From Helichrysum umbraculigerum (Eukaryota; Streptophyta; Magnoliopsida; Asterales; Asteraceae): a DNA stretch of 64,000 nt. The DNA lies in contig CATIUR010000005.1 of NCBI GenBank assembly GCA_949592205.1, positions 33,957,679 through 34,021,678 of the forward strand. Reading direction: 5' to 3'. The notes below the pieces were generated by a model. It did no database searches. It was not told the origin of the DNA and saw only the letters and a program-made list of their open reading frames with translations. The position numbers and the translations under genes are program-made. Below, piece after piece: positions 1-11,627 of this stretch; positions within the stretch are counted from its first letter, which is position 1; the number at the start of each line of letters is the position of its first letter.

Positions 1-2753
1 CTTAACTTATCAAATAAATCCTTAAACCTTATAAATACCTTACAAACACTTAATTAAAACATGTAATAATTAAATCATATATATAGTATAAGTTGATACA
101 ATGAAAGGACAATTCTACCCTCCCCATGAAGTCTATTAATTATACAAGAAAAATGAAGATATGACTCATCAATTATACTTAACACATGTTACTCCTAGGT
201 TACATATTTGACTAACTTTATACACTTGTCTATCTCTAACTCATTTTAGCCACTAAATTTGATGACTCATTAAGCAAGTGATTAGTCATGAGAACACTTG
301 TTACATTTTAGGACACTTGTCTTTTATTTCTTGCTAAAAATAGTACAACTCATGGGGGCATCAAATAAGACTTCATTTTCTAAACATTTATCTTTCATTC
401 ACTAACATTTTACTACCCAACATACTTACACACTCTTACAAGAGTGATAACTCTCCATCCTTAGTTAATATATCATCATAATAACCATGGGAAAATAAGA
501 GCTTTTGATCAAGAAAAGGAGAATTTATCTAGCTAGTATTATACTAAGTCAAGAAAGCTATAATCTAAGGTGTTCATGGAGGTTTAAAGGATGATTTTTG
601 GTGGTGATTAAGGTGATAAAGGGTTGATCATTTTGGGTTATAAAAAGAGTTTTCAAGCTTTGAAGTCAAGCTCTCAAGTGTATCTTTCATCTTGCCATCA
701 CAAAAACTTAAGTGTGGCTATACACTAGTTTTCTTTGTTCATTTCTTTCTTGTGTAAGAAAACTTTTCCTTGTTTAATAAAATTCTATTTGTGAGGGCTT
801 GGTGTTGATAGATAAACCATAGAAATATTGATCACAAAACTATTTCTAAACTATAAACTTTGTCATCATTTTAAACTAGCATTTTAATGACATACTACAT
901 GTCATTACTACAACTTTGATAATCAAGAAAAGGTTGACATACAAAATGAGTTTTATAAATTATATAAACTTACCATGACTAAATTTGAATATGGTAGAAT
1001 GTGGTTTATTTTCATGACATATTATAAATGATTGTTTAGCAAAGTTATCTACAAAGTTGACATAATAAAAAGTGAATATATTAACATATACATAATATGA
1101 TCATAAAATGATACATATAGAATGGTTACTTTATACAAGATATATGAAATATTTGGAACATAATATACTCAAAAACATATTAAAAATGGTCACAATGTAC
1201 TTGTAAGTTCATGACACTTTTAATGAGCTAAGTTGATTATAAGTAATATATAGACATTTTTGTTATAAAAATGACTTGTAAAAAGATTGGTTAATAAAAT
1301 AGCCACAATTGTCATATTATAAAAATATGTAGCTAAAATGCTTATTAGTGTTATCTAAGTATTACATACACCATTTTGAAATATATAAGACTATATTGTT
1401 GTAATATATGTAGGATAATATAAATAAAAGTGTTGTAACAAATTGGATAGAAATAATCTTTGGATAAAATATAAATAGAAAGGACACTAAAATTGCCATG
1501 TAACTATTAGGTGATTAAAAAGACATTTTTGAAAAGTGATATAGAGAATAACACATTAAGGCATTGTAGTAAAAGTAACTTATAATGTTAAAACATAGAT
1601 ATAGTACTAATTCATAAGAGTAGTTATGATGACATAGTCATCAAAGTAAAATATAATAAGAACTTAAGAAGTGATAATAAATTGACCATTTAAGTATTTG
1701 TTATAAAAATGAACATCTCTATAAATATAGTTAACAAGCTAATCAATTGGTAATTATATATTGAAACTATAAATAAGTACTTTACCCAAAAATGTAACTA
1801 TTTGAAGTATCTTATTAAAATGTTAGTGTGTCATTAAAAGCATATAAATTAAAATGACTATTAATGTGTATATATATAAATACATACATAATTAAGTTGA
1901 TTAATAAGGTTTAAAACACTTAAAGATGTACAAGAAACATATTAATTTTAAGATTAATATATTTAACAAGGTCATTAAAACACTTCTTTAATTTATATAG
2001 GGTTCGAGACTACTCGAGACCTCGCTTAAGTCTTTCGTCATCAACTTTTATCACTTGCTACAAGGTGAGCTTTCATAGCCCCATTTTTAAACTGTTTAAC
2101 TGTTTTGGGGTGAGATTACACACTACTTTTCATGGACACAAGTGTTAAACTTTGTTACTAAATTGCTTATGACTAAATATAAATTCCTCATGCTTGAGCC
2201 GTTAATCTTGTGCGCGAATGTTAAAGATAGTACTATCGGGATTGACAATCCCGTTCGGGGGTTTTCAGCTGTTCTGGACCCGGGAACCGGGCGTTTAATA
2301 TTTGAGGTTTATTAGTGTATGAAATAGGACACTAGTTCATATGGGGTTACTTTTACAGTTAAGGCAGCGGTACTCAAGGCATATGGCAATTAGTAATGCA
2401 TTATCTTATAAACTGAAATCTTGTGGTCCACTTTATATTGGTTTGGTCATAAACCTATGAACTCACCAACAATATTTTGTTGACGTCTTTTAGTGTGTTT
2501 TCTCAGGTAATTAAGTGCATGGTTTTGGATGCATCCACCTTTTGGAATCACAGTGTGAAGCAAATAAAAGCATGGAGTTTACGGATATCATTTTCTATGT
2601 TCAAAGACTTTTGTTGTTTAAAAACTTGTAAACTCCGATGTGTTAAACTACTTTCTATTATGTAATGCAAGTTGTTGATTATAATGTGTGATTGTGATTC
2701 CATGCTGTCGCTCTCACGCCCCCATGGTTCCGCCCTGAGGTGGGGGTGTGACA
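1..2753 (+). repeat. 5' LTR of the Ty3/gypsy element (5'-truncated by window)
   Basis: Ends in GGGGGTGTGACA at 2753 and is followed by a primer-binding site. It is AT-rich. A candidate TATA box (TTTATATAG) lies near 1992-2000 and is followed by a more GC-rich stretch with a short perfect hairpin (CGGGATT / AATCCCG at 2237-2253). The copy at 8875-11627 matches without net indels; the only substitution noticed is A at 794 versus G at 9668. A 62-codon frame inside it (from 2477) starts at TTG and is repeated in the other LTR, so it is not called a gene. Confidence 0.93.
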
Positions 2754-2757
2754 GACT

Positions 2758-2769
2758 TGGTATCAAAGC
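2758..2769 (+). other. Primer-binding site (initiator Met tRNA type)
   Basis: TGGTATCAAAGC begins four bases after the LTR end. It differs at one position from TGGTATCAGAGC, the usual plant initiator-Met tRNA complement, which is present unchanged in the two copia-like elements of this window. Confidence 0.85.
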
Positions 2770-3059
2770 ACATGTTATAGTGAACTAAGTTGCATTAACT
2801 AAACTTAAGAATGGATTTTCGTTAAGTTGATTTAATGAACTTAAACTATAACAGTTTTTTTTTCAAACCAAAAAGGAAAAGATTTTCAAACAAGCATCTC
2901 ATCACATGCATTCATGAAATACATGCCCTTGGATATATGCTCTACGTGTTAAGTCATAGAAATTATATGTGCTTATTATACTATTATGTGTTTTATATAC
3001 TTAAGTTTTAAGTTATACTTAAGATTAAGCTATACTAACCAAGACTTTAAATACAGACC
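2770..3059 (+). other. Leader between primer site and accessory ORF
   Basis: About 290 bp of AT-rich untranslated leader. It contains several short A/T runs and no convincing ORF or structured motif. Packaging signals would be expected here but none can be recognised by eye. Confidence 0.6.
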
Positions 3060-3803
3060 ATGTCGATTCCACTTATCATCATACTCTCTGATTCCGATGA
3101 TGAAATAGAATTAGCACCAGTTTCACCACCAGTTTCACCTAACTATAATTCATCATCCTCTGAGCCTGAAGAATATGTACCAGAATCTGAACCAGAAGTA
3201 GAATCAGAAGAATCAAGAATAGAGGCACCATTACCATCACCATACCATATTCCTGGAACTCTCAAATTTAGAATTCCACTGAAAAGAACTGCTGACTCAA
3301 ATGACCGGGGTAAAGCACCGGCAAAATCTGCACCATCTAGTGATCCATTCAAAGAGCTTATTCCTCCACCAGATACTAAATTCCATAAAGTTCAAGAAAT
3401 CCTTGGAAAATGGAGAAAACTAGACATATTTCCATCCCAACCAGAACTAGGAGAATCATCCAAGGCTCAATTTCCGATCACCCATGAACCTCCTCACTAT
3501 ACTATTCCCATCTTGGTTGCTCATGGAGCAAGACAAGATGACAGACTTGATCTCATTGAGGATACCCTTATGGATATGCCTACCATGACAACATTAGAAG
3601 CAAGAGATCAGGAGGTTAATAATCTACATCTTAAGTTAATTGAAACCCGTCAGTCGCTTGGGGGTTTAATGCATGAGGTCAATGACAACTTAGTCGACCT
3701 AAATGTGTTAAGGAAAAAGGTAGGTGAAATGGATGCAAAAATGGCTAATTTGGAGGAACTAGTTCAAAAGCTAATTGATGGAAAGAAGGACGACTCTAAA
3801 TAA
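3060..3803 (+). CDS. Accessory ORF upstream of gag: acidic/Ser-Pro-rich N-terminus plus coiled coil
   Basis: A 247-residue ORF starting at ATG 3060, the first ATG of a long open frame in the element leader. It has no domain I recognise. Residues about 10-60 are very rich in Ser, Asp, Glu and Pro (SDSDDE, then repeated EPE/SEPE motifs). Residues about 95-125 are basic and hydrophobic. The last 65 or so residues have heptad-like spacing of Leu/Val/Met with many charged residues and should form a coiled coil. It lies in the same element, 298 bp upstream of gag, separated by stop codons, an A20 run and a TA repeat. How it is expressed is unclear: an uninterrupted genomic RNA would need reinitiation or splicing to reach gag. 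Comparable acidic ORFs or N-terminal extensions occur before gag in annotated Asteraceae gypsy polyproteins (recalled, not searched). Its function is unknown; a gag accessory or chromatin-contact role is only a guess. Confidence 0.7.
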   Translation: MSIPLIIILSDSDDEIELAPVSPPVSPNYNSSSSEPEEYVPESEPEVESEESRIEAPLPSPYHIPGTLKFRIPLKRTADSNDRGKAPAKSAPSSDPFKELIPPPDTKFHKVQEILGKWRKLDIFPSQPELGESSKAQFPITHEPPHYTIPILVAHGARQDDRLDLIEDTLMDMPTMTTLEARDQEVNNLHLKLIETRQSLGGLMHEVNDNLVDLNVLRKKVGEMDAKMANLEELVQKLIDGKKDDSK

Positions 3804-4101
3804 AGGTCAATCATTGTAGTGTGTTGTGTTAAGAAATAATAGGAACCCTAGTAGAAACACAGGAACATAATAGTTCAATTTTCCTTCCTAAGTGTTGTAA
3901 TTTTTCCTAATCGGGGGATATAACCGGATGTAAAAAAAAAAAAAAAAAAAATAGTATATATATATATATATATATGCAATGTGATATTTATTTATGTGCA
4001 ATGTGTAAACTTGTTTGATCTATTTTCTCCTTATAATATTAAAGTATAAATGAATCATACAAATCACTAACTAAAATATATATATATATTTCTATAGAAC
4101 T
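3804..4101 (+). other. Spacer with A20 run and (TA)n before gag
   Basis: This noncoding spacer has a 20-base A run at 3932-3951 followed by an alternating TA tract to about 3975, and another ATATATAT stretch just before the gag ATG. The A run sits where a short transcript ending after the accessory ORF would carry its tail. It may also be simple slippage. Confidence 0.6.
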
Positions 4102-7100
4102 ATGGCACCTAAGAGGAATGTAACACAAAAGAAAAGAGCGACGCAAACAAATGCTGAAACTGAAAACTCTCCAAGAATCACTGCTAGAATGGAGCATATC
4201 ATCGCTCAACGAGTAGCTGATGCACTTGCAGCAGAAAGAAGGAGGACTGAAACAGAACAGCCGGCAACTAGACAGCCAAATGCCCGACCAATAATCCAAC
4301 CTAATCCTGAAACTAATCCAAAGGGGTGCTCATACAAAGAGTTTCAAAACTGCAAACCCCTAAATTTCAAAGGTGTAGAAGGAGCTGTTAGTCTTCTCAG
4401 ATGGTTCGAAAAGATGGAATCGGTATTCCATATCAGCGGTTGTTCAGAAGATTGCAAGGTCAAATATGCCACCTGCACTTTACAAGATCAGGCATTAACC
4501 TGGTGGAATGCACATCTTCATTCAGTAGGCACTGATGCAGCTTACCGAATGCCGTGGAATGATCTAAAATTGAAAATGAGGTCTAAATACTGTGCAAGGA
4601 GTGAAGTGCAGAAGATGGAAGCTGAGTTGTGGGCATTGAAATGCAAAGGAGCTGATCTGATTAGTTACATCAACAGATACCATGAACTGTCTGTACTATG
4701 TCCAAACATGGTACCAAATGATGAAATCCGTGTTGAGAGGTACATCTGGGGACTTCCCGGACAGATTCAAGGGATGGTAACTACTGCTAATCCTAAGACT
4801 GTTGAGGATGCAATCAAGTTATCCAACACTCTGATGGACCAAATCATCAGGAGAAACAGTGAAAGAGGAGAAGCATCAAAGAATTCAGACAACAAAAGGA
4901 AATGGATTGGAAACCCTGGAAATCAACAATCAAGGACCGATACCGTCAAGGTTTACACTGCAGGTCCAGCAAACAAGAAAGCTTATCATGGGCCAAAACC
5001 TCTCTGCAATGTATGCTCGTACCATCATAATGGACCCTGTCCTGAAAAGTGTGGACGATGCAATCGTGTTGGTCATCAAGCCAATCAGTGCAGAGTTCAG
5101 AATCCTAATCCAAATCCCAATCCCAATCCAAATCCAAATCCTAGACAAAATCAAAACCCAATCCCAAAACCAAACAACAATGCCGGAAATACCAAGAACT
5201 GCTATCAATGTGGAAACCCTGGTCATTTCAAGAAAAACTGTCCCCAACTCAAAAACCAGAACAACAATCAGGGCAGAGTATTTGTGATCAATGCTGGAGA
5301 AGCACATCAGGACCCGAACCTTGTTACGGGTACGTTTCTTCTCAATAATCACTATGCTACTGTATTGTTTGATTCTGGAGCAGATTTTAGTTGCATATCT
5401 ACTAAATTCATGTCAGCATTGAATGTAGAACCTAGTGACTTAAACTATAATCTCCTTATCGAAATGGCAAATGGTAAATTTGAAAGGCCCAACACAGTTG
5501 TGTGCGGATGTACACTCGAATTAAACAATTACTCTTTTGAGATAGATTTAATTCCTTTCGATCTCGGGAGTTTTGATGTAATTATTGGCATGGACTGGAT
5601 GTCCAAAACTAAAGCCGAAATCATCTGCCATGACAAAATCGTGCGTATACCCTTACCTCATGGTGAAGTACTGGAAATACACGGTGAAAGAACCAAATTT
5701 GAAAGACGACACCTCATGAACATGAAGGACGTCGGAAATGAACTATCAAACATCCCTATTGTTCGCGATTTTCCTAAAGTTTTTCCTGAAGATTTGACGG
5801 GGTTACCCCCACAACGTCAAATTGAATTCCGCATCGATCTTGTTCCAGATGCAAAACCCGTTGCTAAGTCACCATATCGCCTAGCGCCATCAGAAATGCA
5901 AGAGTTATCAACCCAACTTCAAGAACTCCAAGACAAGGGATTTATTCGCCCGAGTCATTCTCCTTGGGGAGCACCTGTGCTCTTCGTTAAAAAGAAGGAC
6001 GGAACATTCCGTATGTGTATAGACTACCGAGAGCTGAACAAAATTACCATCAAAAACCGATATCCTCTCCCTCGCATCGATGATCTATTTGATCAACTTC
6101 AAGGTGCCCGTTATTTTTCTAAAATAGATCTCCGATCTGGTTATCACCAACTCCGAATTCAAGAAGCTGACATTCCAAAGACTGCTTTCCGTACCCGTTA
6201 TGGACATTTCGAATTTCTAGTCATGCCATTCGGACTGACCAATGCACCAGCAGTATTCATGGACTTAATGAATAGTGTGTGCAAGCCATATCTCGATAAA
6301 TTCGTCATTGTATTTATCGATGATATTCTGATCTACTCAAAATCCAAGGAAGAACATGAAGTTCATCTGAAAGCTGTTCTAGAACTACTTGAAAGGGAGA
6401 AATTATTTGCAAAATTTTCTAAGTGCGAATTCTGGTTAGAGGAAGTTAAATTCCTCGGACATGTGGTTAACCAACACGGTATCCACGTGGACCCTAGTAA
6501 AGTAGAAGCAGTAAAGAATTGGAAGGCTCCTACTTCGCCAACAGAAATTCGTTCATTTCTTGGCCTAGCGGGATATTACCGAAGATTTATTGCTAACTTT
6601 TCAAAGATTGCCAAACCTCTCACCCTACTCACTCAAAACGACAAGAAATTCACCTGGGGTGAAGATCAAGAAGTTGCATTCCAAACACTGAAGAACTCTC
6701 TATGTGATGCACCAATTTTAGCTCTTCCAGATGGATCTGATGATTTTGTGGTATACTGTGATGCTTCGAATCAAGGACTGGGATGTGTTCTAATGCAAAA
6801 GGGGAAAGTGATTGCGTATGCGTCCAGACAACTAAAGAAACATGAAAAGAATTATACCACACATGATCTGGAACTTGGAGCTGTAGTGTTTGCATTAAAA
6901 TGTTGGAGGCACTACCTGTATGGTACTAAGAGTGTAATTTACACTGATCATAAAAGCCTTCAACACATCTTCAATCAAAAAGAACTCAACATGAGGCAAA
7001 GGCGTTGGATCGAACTTTTCTCAGATTATGACTGCGAGATTCGATACCACCCAGGCAAAGCAAATGTGGTGGCTGACGCCCTGAGCCGAAAAGAAAGAAT

Positions 7101-8595
7101 TAAACCAAAACGAGTTCGGGCAATGAGTATTACAATCCAATCAAACGTCAAGGATCAGATACTCAAAGCTCAATTAGAAGCCTTCAAAGAAGAAAATCTA
7201 TCCAAAGAAATGCTGCGTGGGATGGAGAAACAAATGGAAAAGAAGGAAGATGGTATCTTATACTTTGTAGAACGATTCTGGATACCATTATCAGGAGGTG
7301 TTAGAGATTTAATCCTATCCGAGGCCCATAGATCCAAGTACTCTGTCCATCCAGGAGCAGATAAAATGTATCATGATCTTAAGGATCTATACTGGTGGCC
7401 TGGAATGAAGAAGGACATAGCCATCTATGTTGGAAAATGTTTAACATGCTCCAAAGTCAAAGCAGAACATCAAAAACCCTCTGGTCTCTTACAACAACCA
7501 GAAATCCCTGAATGGAAATGGGAAAATATTACCATGGATTTTATCACTAAATTACCTCGTACCACTAGTGGTCATGACTCCATTTGGGTTATTGTTGATC
7601 GGGTAACCAAATCTGCTCACTTCTTAGCTATCCGTGAAAATTACCATATGGAGAAATTGGCAAAAATCTACATAAATGAAATTGTTACAAAACATGGAGT
7701 GCCTATATCCATCATATCTGATCGTGATAGTCGTTTCACATCACGATTCTGGCAGTCACTGCAAAAGGCATTAGGCACGCGATTGGACATGAGTACGGCT
7801 TATCATCCTCAAACGGATGGGCAAAGCGAACGTACTATTCAAACCCTGGAAGACATGCTTAGAGCATGTGTGATTGACTTTGGTGGTAATTGGGACAGTC
7901 ATTTACCGCTTGTCGAATTCTCTTACAATAATAGCTACCATGCCAGCATTAAATGTGCTCCATTCGAAGCACTATACGGACGGAAGTGCAGATCTCCTTT
8001 ATGCTGGACTGAGATAGGAGAAAGCCAAATTATCGGACCAGAGCTCATTCAAGAGACTACTGATAAGTTAATCCAAATCAAGGAAAGACTAAAAGCTGCT
8101 CGTGACCGCCAAAAGAGTTATGCTGATAACCGACGGAGACCCTTAGAATTCAATATAGGCGATCGGGTACTACTCAAGGTTTCGCCTTGGAAAGGAGTAG
8201 TACGCTTTGGCAAGAAGGGAAAATTATCTCCTAGATATGTAGGACCCTTCGAAATAATCGAAAAGATAGGCCCCGTGGCCTATCGACTTCAATTGCCTCA
8301 AGAACTCAGCAACATTCATGACACATTTCACGTTTCAAATCTCAAAAAGTGTCTGTCTGATGAAAACCTCGTCATACCATTAGAAGAGCTTCAAATAAAC
8401 AATAAGCTTCGTTTCATCGAAGAACCCGTTGAAATCATGGACCGAGAGGTCAAACAATTAAAACGAAGCAAAATTCCAATAGTCAAAGTTCGGTGGAACT
8501 CCAGGCGCGGACCCGAATTCACTTGGGAACGCGAAGATCAATTTAAACTAAAATACCCGCATTTATTCCCTTCTCTAGAAGGAGTCACAGCCTGA
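4102..8595 (+). CDS. Ty3/gypsy gag-pol polyprotein (gag, protease, RT, RNase H, integrase, chromodomain-like tail)
   Basis: One open frame of 1497 residues with no frameshift. Gag/capsid-like region about 75-250 (conserved WW, KMEAELWALK). A CX2C-containing zinc-knuckle block at about 302-330, an Asn-Pro dipeptide repeat at about 334-347, then a canonical CCHC knuckle (CYQCGNPGHFKKNC, about 368-381). Aspartic protease active site DSGA at 424-427. Reverse transcriptase with the FIDD catalytic box at 738-741. RNase H from about 880 (YCDASNQGLG). Integrase with an H-H-C-C zinc module at about 1070-1115, then the D,D-35-E core (MDF near 1145, SDRD near 1208, SERT near 1242). The end (about 1440-1487) carries EEPVEIMDREV and WNSRRGPEFTWE, a chromodomain-like module of plant chromoviruses thought to guide integration. 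All catalytic residues seen are intact, so it could encode a working element. The start is the first ATG in frame, 298 bp after the accessory ORF. Confidence 0.95.
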   Translation: MAPKRNVTQKKRATQTNAETENSPRITARMEHIIAQRVADALAAERRRTETEQPATRQPNARPIIQPNPETNPKGCSYKEFQNCKPLNFKGVEGAVSLLRWFEKMESVFHISGCSEDCKVKYATCTLQDQALTWWNAHLHSVGTDAAYRMPWNDLKLKMRSKYCARSEVQKMEAELWALKCKGADLISYINRYHELSVLCPNMVPNDEIRVERYIWGLPGQIQGMVTTANPKTVEDAIKLSNTLMDQIIRRNSERGEASKNSDNKRKWIGNPGNQQSRTDTVKVYTAGPANKKAYHGPKPLCNVCSYHHNGPCPEKCGRCNRVGHQANQCRVQNPNPNPNPNPNPNPRQNQNPIPKPNNNAGNTKNCYQCGNPGHFKKNCPQLKNQNNNQGRVFVINAGEAHQDPNLVTGTFLLNNHYATVLFDSGADFSCISTKFMSALNVEPSDLNYNLLIEMANGKFERPNTVVCGCTLELNNYSFEIDLIPFDLGSFDVIIGMDWMSKTKAEIICHDKIVRIPLPHGEVLEIHGERTKFERRHLMNMKDVGNELSNIPIVRDFPKVFPEDLTGLPPQRQIEFRIDLVPDAKPVAKSPYRLAPSEMQELSTQLQELQDKGFIRPSHSPWGAPVLFVKKKDGTFRMCIDYRELNKITIKNRYPLPRIDDLFDQLQGARYFSKIDLRSGYHQLRIQEADIPKTAFRTRYGHFEFLVMPFGLTNAPAVFMDLMNSVCKPYLDKFVIVFIDDILIYSKSKEEHEVHLKAVLELLEREKLFAKFSKCEFWLEEVKFLGHVVNQHGIHVDPSKVEAVKNWKAPTSPTEIRSFLGLAGYYRRFIANFSKIAKPLTLLTQNDKKFTWGEDQEVAFQTLKNSLCDAPILALPDGSDDFVVYCDASNQGLGCVLMQKGKVIAYASRQLKKHEKNYTTHDLELGAVVFALKCWRHYLYGTKSVIYTDHKSLQHIFNQKELNMRQRRWIELFSDYDCEIRYHPGKANVVADALSRKERIKPKRVRAMSITIQSNVKDQILKAQLEAFKEENLSKEMLRGMEKQMEKKEDGILYFVERFWIPLSGGVRDLILSEAHRSKYSVHPGADKMYHDLKDLYWWPGMKKDIAIYVGKCLTCSKVKAEHQKPSGLLQQPEIPEWKWENITMDFITKLPRTTSGHDSIWVIVDRVTKSAHFLAIRENYHMEKLAKIYINEIVTKHGVPISIISDRDSRFTSRFWQSLQKALGTRLDMSTAYHPQTDGQSERTIQTLEDMLRACVIDFGGNWDSHLPLVEFSYNNSYHASIKCAPFEALYGRKCRSPLCWTEIGESQIIGPELIQETTDKLIQIKERLKAARDRQKSYADNRRRPLEFNIGDRVLLKVSPWKGVVRFGKKGKLSPRYVGPFEIIEKIGPVAYRLQLPQELSNIHDTFHVSNLKKCLSDENLVIPLEELQINNKLRFIEEPVEIMDREVKQLKRSKIPIVKVRWNSRRGPEFTWEREDQFKLKYPHLFPSLEGVTA

Positions 8596-8874
8596 GTTTC
8601 GGGACGAAACTCTCATTAACGGGTAAATACTATAACAATTGCAATTTTTCGAATTAACGTTCTTCTATGACTAGGGTTTTAACGTTTGAGCTAGGGCATG
8701 TAACTTTTTTTAAATTCATGAATGTAGACTTGTTCATTCCTTCTATATTCAACAATTTAGCATTTTTAGAATGCCTTTTAGCACCTTAGGGTGACATTTT
8801 TATCAATGACGAAAGACGAAAAGACTTGCAACAACCAAACAATTTGTCTAAATTGTTCACAAAATGTTGATGAC
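8596..8874 (+). other. Region between pol stop and the LTR segment visible in both copies
   Basis: It starts with TTTCGGGACGAAACTC, often seen just after pol in related plant elements, and continues AT-rich. The polypurine tract and the exact left border of the 3' LTR are not resolvable here, because the partner border lies outside the window. TG dinucleotides at 8699 and 8865 are possible starts, and part of this interval may belong to the LTR. Confidence 0.55.
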
Positions 8875-11627
8875 CTTAACTTATCAAATAAATCCTTAAA
8901 CCTTATAAATACCTTACAAACACTTAATTAAAACATGTAATAATTAAATCATATATATAGTATAAGTTGATACAATGAAAGGACAATTCTACCCTCCCCA
9001 TGAAGTCTATTAATTATACAAGAAAAATGAAGATATGACTCATCAATTATACTTAACACATGTTACTCCTAGGTTACATATTTGACTAACTTTATACACT
9101 TGTCTATCTCTAACTCATTTTAGCCACTAAATTTGATGACTCATTAAGCAAGTGATTAGTCATGAGAACACTTGTTACATTTTAGGACACTTGTCTTTTA
9201 TTTCTTGCTAAAAATAGTACAACTCATGGGGGCATCAAATAAGACTTCATTTTCTAAACATTTATCTTTCATTCACTAACATTTTACTACCCAACATACT
9301 TACACACTCTTACAAGAGTGATAACTCTCCATCCTTAGTTAATATATCATCATAATAACCATGGGAAAATAAGAGCTTTTGATCAAGAAAAGGAGAATTT
9401 ATCTAGCTAGTATTATACTAAGTCAAGAAAGCTATAATCTAAGGTGTTCATGGAGGTTTAAAGGATGATTTTTGGTGGTGATTAAGGTGATAAAGGGTTG
9501 ATCATTTTGGGTTATAAAAAGAGTTTTCAAGCTTTGAAGTCAAGCTCTCAAGTGTATCTTTCATCTTGCCATCACAAAAACTTAAGTGTGGCTATACACT
9601 AGTTTTCTTTGTTCATTTCTTTCTTGTGTAAGAAAACTTTTCCTTGTTTAATAAAATTCTATTTGTGGGGGCTTGGTGTTGATAGATAAACCATAGAAAT
9701 ATTGATCACAAAACTATTTCTAAACTATAAACTTTGTCATCATTTTAAACTAGCATTTTAATGACATACTACATGTCATTACTACAACTTTGATAATCAA
9801 GAAAAGGTTGACATACAAAATGAGTTTTATAAATTATATAAACTTACCATGACTAAATTTGAATATGGTAGAATGTGGTTTATTTTCATGACATATTATA
9901 AATGATTGTTTAGCAAAGTTATCTACAAAGTTGACATAATAAAAAGTGAATATATTAACATATACATAATATGATCATAAAATGATACATATAGAATGGT
10001 TACTTTATACAAGATATATGAAATATTTGGAACATAATATACTCAAAAACATATTAAAAATGGTCACAATGTACTTGTAAGTTCATGACACTTTTAATGA
10101 GCTAAGTTGATTATAAGTAATATATAGACATTTTTGTTATAAAAATGACTTGTAAAAAGATTGGTTAATAAAATAGCCACAATTGTCATATTATAAAAAT
10201 ATGTAGCTAAAATGCTTATTAGTGTTATCTAAGTATTACATACACCATTTTGAAATATATAAGACTATATTGTTGTAATATATGTAGGATAATATAAATA
10301 AAAGTGTTGTAACAAATTGGATAGAAATAATCTTTGGATAAAATATAAATAGAAAGGACACTAAAATTGCCATGTAACTATTAGGTGATTAAAAAGACAT
10401 TTTTGAAAAGTGATATAGAGAATAACACATTAAGGCATTGTAGTAAAAGTAACTTATAATGTTAAAACATAGATATAGTACTAATTCATAAGAGTAGTTA
10501 TGATGACATAGTCATCAAAGTAAAATATAATAAGAACTTAAGAAGTGATAATAAATTGACCATTTAAGTATTTGTTATAAAAATGAACATCTCTATAAAT
10601 ATAGTTAACAAGCTAATCAATTGGTAATTATATATTGAAACTATAAATAAGTACTTTACCCAAAAATGTAACTATTTGAAGTATCTTATTAAAATGTTAG
10701 TGTGTCATTAAAAGCATATAAATTAAAATGACTATTAATGTGTATATATATAAATACATACATAATTAAGTTGATTAATAAGGTTTAAAACACTTAAAGA
10801 TGTACAAGAAACATATTAATTTTAAGATTAATATATTTAACAAGGTCATTAAAACACTTCTTTAATTTATATAGGGTTCGAGACTACTCGAGACCTCGCT
10901 TAAGTCTTTCGTCATCAACTTTTATCACTTGCTACAAGGTGAGCTTTCATAGCCCCATTTTTAAACTGTTTAACTGTTTTGGGGTGAGATTACACACTAC
11001 TTTTCATGGACACAAGTGTTAAACTTTGTTACTAAATTGCTTATGACTAAATATAAATTCCTCATGCTTGAGCCGTTAATCTTGTGCGCGAATGTTAAAG
11101 ATAGTACTATCGGGATTGACAATCCCGTTCGGGGGTTTTCAGCTGTTCTGGACCCGGGAACCGGGCGTTTAATATTTGAGGTTTATTAGTGTATGAAATA
11201 GGACACTAGTTCATATGGGGTTACTTTTACAGTTAAGGCAGCGGTACTCAAGGCATATGGCAATTAGTAATGCATTATCTTATAAACTGAAATCTTGTGG
11301 TCCACTTTATATTGGTTTGGTCATAAACCTATGAACTCACCAACAATATTTTGTTGACGTCTTTTAGTGTGTTTTCTCAGGTAATTAAGTGCATGGTTTT
11401 GGATGCATCCACCTTTTGGAATCACAGTGTGAAGCAAATAAAAGCATGGAGTTTACGGATATCATTTTCTATGTTCAAAGACTTTTGTTGTTTAAAAACT
11501 TGTAAACTCCGATGTGTTAAACTACTTTCTATTATGTAATGCAAGTTGTTGATTATAATGTGTGATTGTGATTCCATGCTGTCGCTCTCACGCCCCCATG
11601 GTTCCGCCCTGAGGTGGGGGTGTGACA
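8875..11627 (+). repeat. 3' LTR of the Ty3/gypsy element
   Basis: Same length and sequence as 1-2753 apart from one substitution noticed (G at 9668). It ends TGTGACA at 11627, and its true start may lie up to about 260 bp further left. The hairpin and TATA candidate of the 5' copy recur at offset 8874. Confidence 0.93.

Larger units (their letters stand above)
1..11627 (+). mobile_element. Ty3/gypsy LTR retrotransposon, near-intact, chromovirus-like (left edge cut by window)
   Basis: Two direct copies of a sequence of at least 2.75 kb (1-2753 and 8875-11627, constant offset 8874) enclose a primer-binding site, an accessory ORF and one uninterrupted gag-pol ORF with integrase after RNase H, which is the Ty3/gypsy order. 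The C-terminal tail resembles the chromodomain-like tail of plant Tekay/Del chromoviruses; that clade call is inference. The reading frames are open and I saw only one difference between the LTRs, so insertion is recent and the element may be competent. The left LTR start lies outside the window, so the target-site duplication cannot be tested. The right flank begins CAAAA. Confidence 0.95.

Noticed and set aside
2477..2665. 62-codon frame in the LTR, repeated at 11351-11539
   Set aside because: It starts at TTG, lies inside both LTRs and has no recognisable protein character.
4859..5352. Second-frame plus and minus ORFs inside gag
   Set aside because: They arise from the low-complexity Asn-Pro and knuckle region read in other frames.
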